From positions 26,646 to 90,645 of the forward strand of contig NZ_LDES01000056.1 of the NCBI RefSeq assembly GCF_001015195.1: 64,000 bases of DNA. Direction: 5' to 3'. Source of the stretch: Sphingomonas sp. Y57 (GTDB lineage Bacteria > Pseudomonadota > Alphaproteobacteria > Sphingomonadales > Sphingomonadaceae). Numbering within the stretch: position 1 is the first letter of the stretch; each line of letters starts with the position of its first letter. The notes under the pieces are model-generated. The model did not search any database and was not told the DNA's origin. It saw only the letters and a list, made by a program, of their open reading frames with translations. Shown here piece after piece: positions 62,768-64,000 of the stretch. A program made the translations under genes and the position numbers.

Positions 62768-63976
62768 TCAATTACCCTCATGTTGCACCCTTGTTGCATC
62801 GGGTGCGCCGAGCAGACCCATTTCCAGGGCCCTCATCGTCGCAGCATCGTCCTCCAGAGCGGCGAAGAGATGGCCATAGGTATCGAAGGTCACCTGGATC
62901 GAATGGTGCCCCATCCAGGTCTGGACCTTCTTCGGCGCGACACGCTGCTCGATCCAGAGTGAGGCCGCAGCGTGCCGGAAACAATGGAGCGTATGGCGCC
63001 CCTCCAGGATCGGTTTCCCTTCATCATCGACAGCCGGACGCCCGTCCACGATCCGCGGCTGGGTGATGCCCGCAGCGATCTGCAACGGTTCCTGGAACCC
63101 TGCCACGAGCTGGGCATGGTAGATCGGGGTGCCTTCCCGCGAGGGAAACACGAGGCCCGTATCAGATGGAGGACAGCGCAGCTTCCATTTCCTAAGCTCA
63201 CTCACCACCGATGGCGGAATGGGAATGGTGCGATAGCCCGACGCCGACTTGGGCGGGCCGATAATGTTCTTGAAATCGGCCCGGCGATCGATGGTGATCA
63301 TGCCCAGTCGGAGGTCGACATTGTCCCAGGGAAGCGCACGCACTTCCGAGGCCCGCAGACCGGCGAACACGAGCACCATTAGCAGTGGCTTATCCATCGG
63401 CCGCGCGGTCTCGGTCTGCTCGATCAGGGCGCGGATATCCGCCTTTGAGGGCGGGACGATCTTCGCCTTCTCCCGCTTGCTCCGCCGTATCGTCACGCCA
63501 CGGCAGACATTCTTCGCGACATAACCGACCCTCTCGGCTTCCGAGACGATCGACGTGAGATCGCCAAGTACGCGCTGAACCATCGCCTTCGATCGCCCTG
63601 CGTCCAGCAGATCGTCGCGAAACTGTTCCACAATCGGCTTCGTGAGTTGATTCAGCCGCTTGCCCCCAAGGAAAGGATCGATGTGCAACCGGATGTGCTG
63701 CTCATAGGAAGCGATCGTGGACTCTTCTAGGTCCTCGCGCTTGGCGCGGGCGATCCAGAGTTCACCGGCCTTCTTGATCGTGATGCTCTGGCTGTCGGCG
63801 GTATGAGAACCGTCGGCGACTTCGCCGACCATCTTCACGAGAAAGGCGTCGGCGTCCTTTTTGCGGGCGAATTGCTTGGCCCGCCGATTGCCGCCTGGAT
63901 CCCGATAGTCGACGAGCCAAGCCGCTTTAGTTTTCCCGGCGGGCGTCACCCAATCGCGCTTCCTGATCGTGGCCAT
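62768..63976 (-). CDS. Tyrosine-type integrase of a second integrative element
   Basis: The 402-aa integrase has an N-terminal Arm-type DNA-binding domain (VTPAGKTKAAWLVDYRDPGGNRRAKQF), a core-binding domain about 65-160 and a catalytic domain with Arg in FAGLRASEVRALPW, His-x-x-Arg in TLHCFRHAAA, His in MGHHSIQ and the Tyr in FDTYGHLF. It reads toward, and ends 26 nt from, the tRNA-Gln remnant. ATG 63976 starts MATIRKRDWVTPAG. The element extends past the window's right edge. Confidence 0.94.
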   Translation of the reverse strand: MATIRKRDWVTPAGKTKAAWLVDYRDPGGNRRAKQFARKKDADAFLVKMVGEVADGSHTADSQSITIKKAGELWIARAKREDLEESTIASYEQHIRLHIDPFLGGKRLNQLTKPIVEQFRDDLLDAGRSKAMVQRVLGDLTSIVSEAERVGYVAKNVCRGVTIRRSKREKAKIVPPSKADIRALIEQTETARPMDKPLLMVLVFAGLRASEVRALPWDNVDLRLGMITIDRRADFKNIIGPPKSASGYRTIPIPPSVVSELRKWKLRCPPSDTGLVFPSREGTPIYHAQLVAGFQEPLQIAAGITQPRIVDGRPAVDDEGKPILEGRHTLHCFRHAAASLWIEQRVAPKKVQTWMGHHSIQVTFDTYGHLFAALEDDAATMRALEMGLLGAPDATRVQHEGN

Positions 63977-64000
63977 CAGAACTGTCCGCCGTCAGCGCCA

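Overview
The window is high-GC alphaproteobacterial chromosome, most probably from a Sphingomonadaceae member (Sphingomonas, Rhizorhabdus or Sphingobium type). The evidence is the SciP (DUF1153) cell-cycle regulator, the order hom-glpX-recJ, two TonB-dependent receptors of the sphingomonad catabolic/siderophore type, promoters of the EcfG type (GGAAC-N16/17-CGTW), a MucR/Ros regulator and many short palindromic intergenic repeats. Species assignment is inference. No rRNA operon and no CRISPR array is present.

Layout. 1-23.2 kb is core chromosome: a PhzF-like fragment, mnmA, sciP, a GlsB-type stress membrane protein, a DUF6065-like protein, a SIMPL protein, an RND adaptor/permease pair, a DUF445 protein, an operon of response regulator, LysM-FecR protein and CHASE2 histidine kinase, then a FecI-FecR-TonB receptor group with a glycerophosphotransferase-like gene, and cobQ. 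23.32-36.95 kb is an integrated genomic island inserted at the 3' end of tRNA-Glu(TTC). It has a 19-bp direct repeat at both ends, a tyrosine integrase just inside the left end, a lower-GC interior, mostly unknown cargo, a serine resolvase and a MucR-type regulator. 37.0-62.5 kb is core chromosome again: recJ, glpX, hom, recN, ligA, a catabolic-looking cluster (TonB receptor, E1 alpha, E1 beta, free lipoyl domain, cupin, AraC regulator), a CHASE3 hybrid kinase, an aminotransferase, an RhlE-type helicase, an M20 peptidase, a GST, a one-domain response regulator and a frameshifted PAS-LuxR gene. From 62.7 kb a second integrative element starts at a 3' remnant of tRNA-Gln(CTG), with its integrase beside it, and runs off the right edge.

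Most notable points. (1) The 44.6-50.8 kb cluster encodes a 2-oxoacid-dehydrogenase-like E1 pair with a free-standing 81-residue lipoyl domain, no E2 acyltransferase core and no E3, next to a small cupin, a TonB receptor and an AraC regulator. The E1 alpha has an altered GDG motif. (2) The tRNA-Glu island holds several unexplained nucleic-acid structures: a homologous ~80-95-nt structured element after two different genes (with a possible third copy), four 10-bp-phased GTTAAAT repeats next to a consensus sigma70 promoter that drives no visible gene, a long branched hairpin, and paired 13-bp-spaced repeats at both ends. (3) The island encodes a solo protein resembling EF-Tu domain III. (4) An identical 16-mer lies upstream of two separate response-regulator loci 50 kb apart, and the first of these has a leader ORF that ends one base before the regulator's start codon. 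All functions are inferred by recognising motifs by eye; no database search was run.
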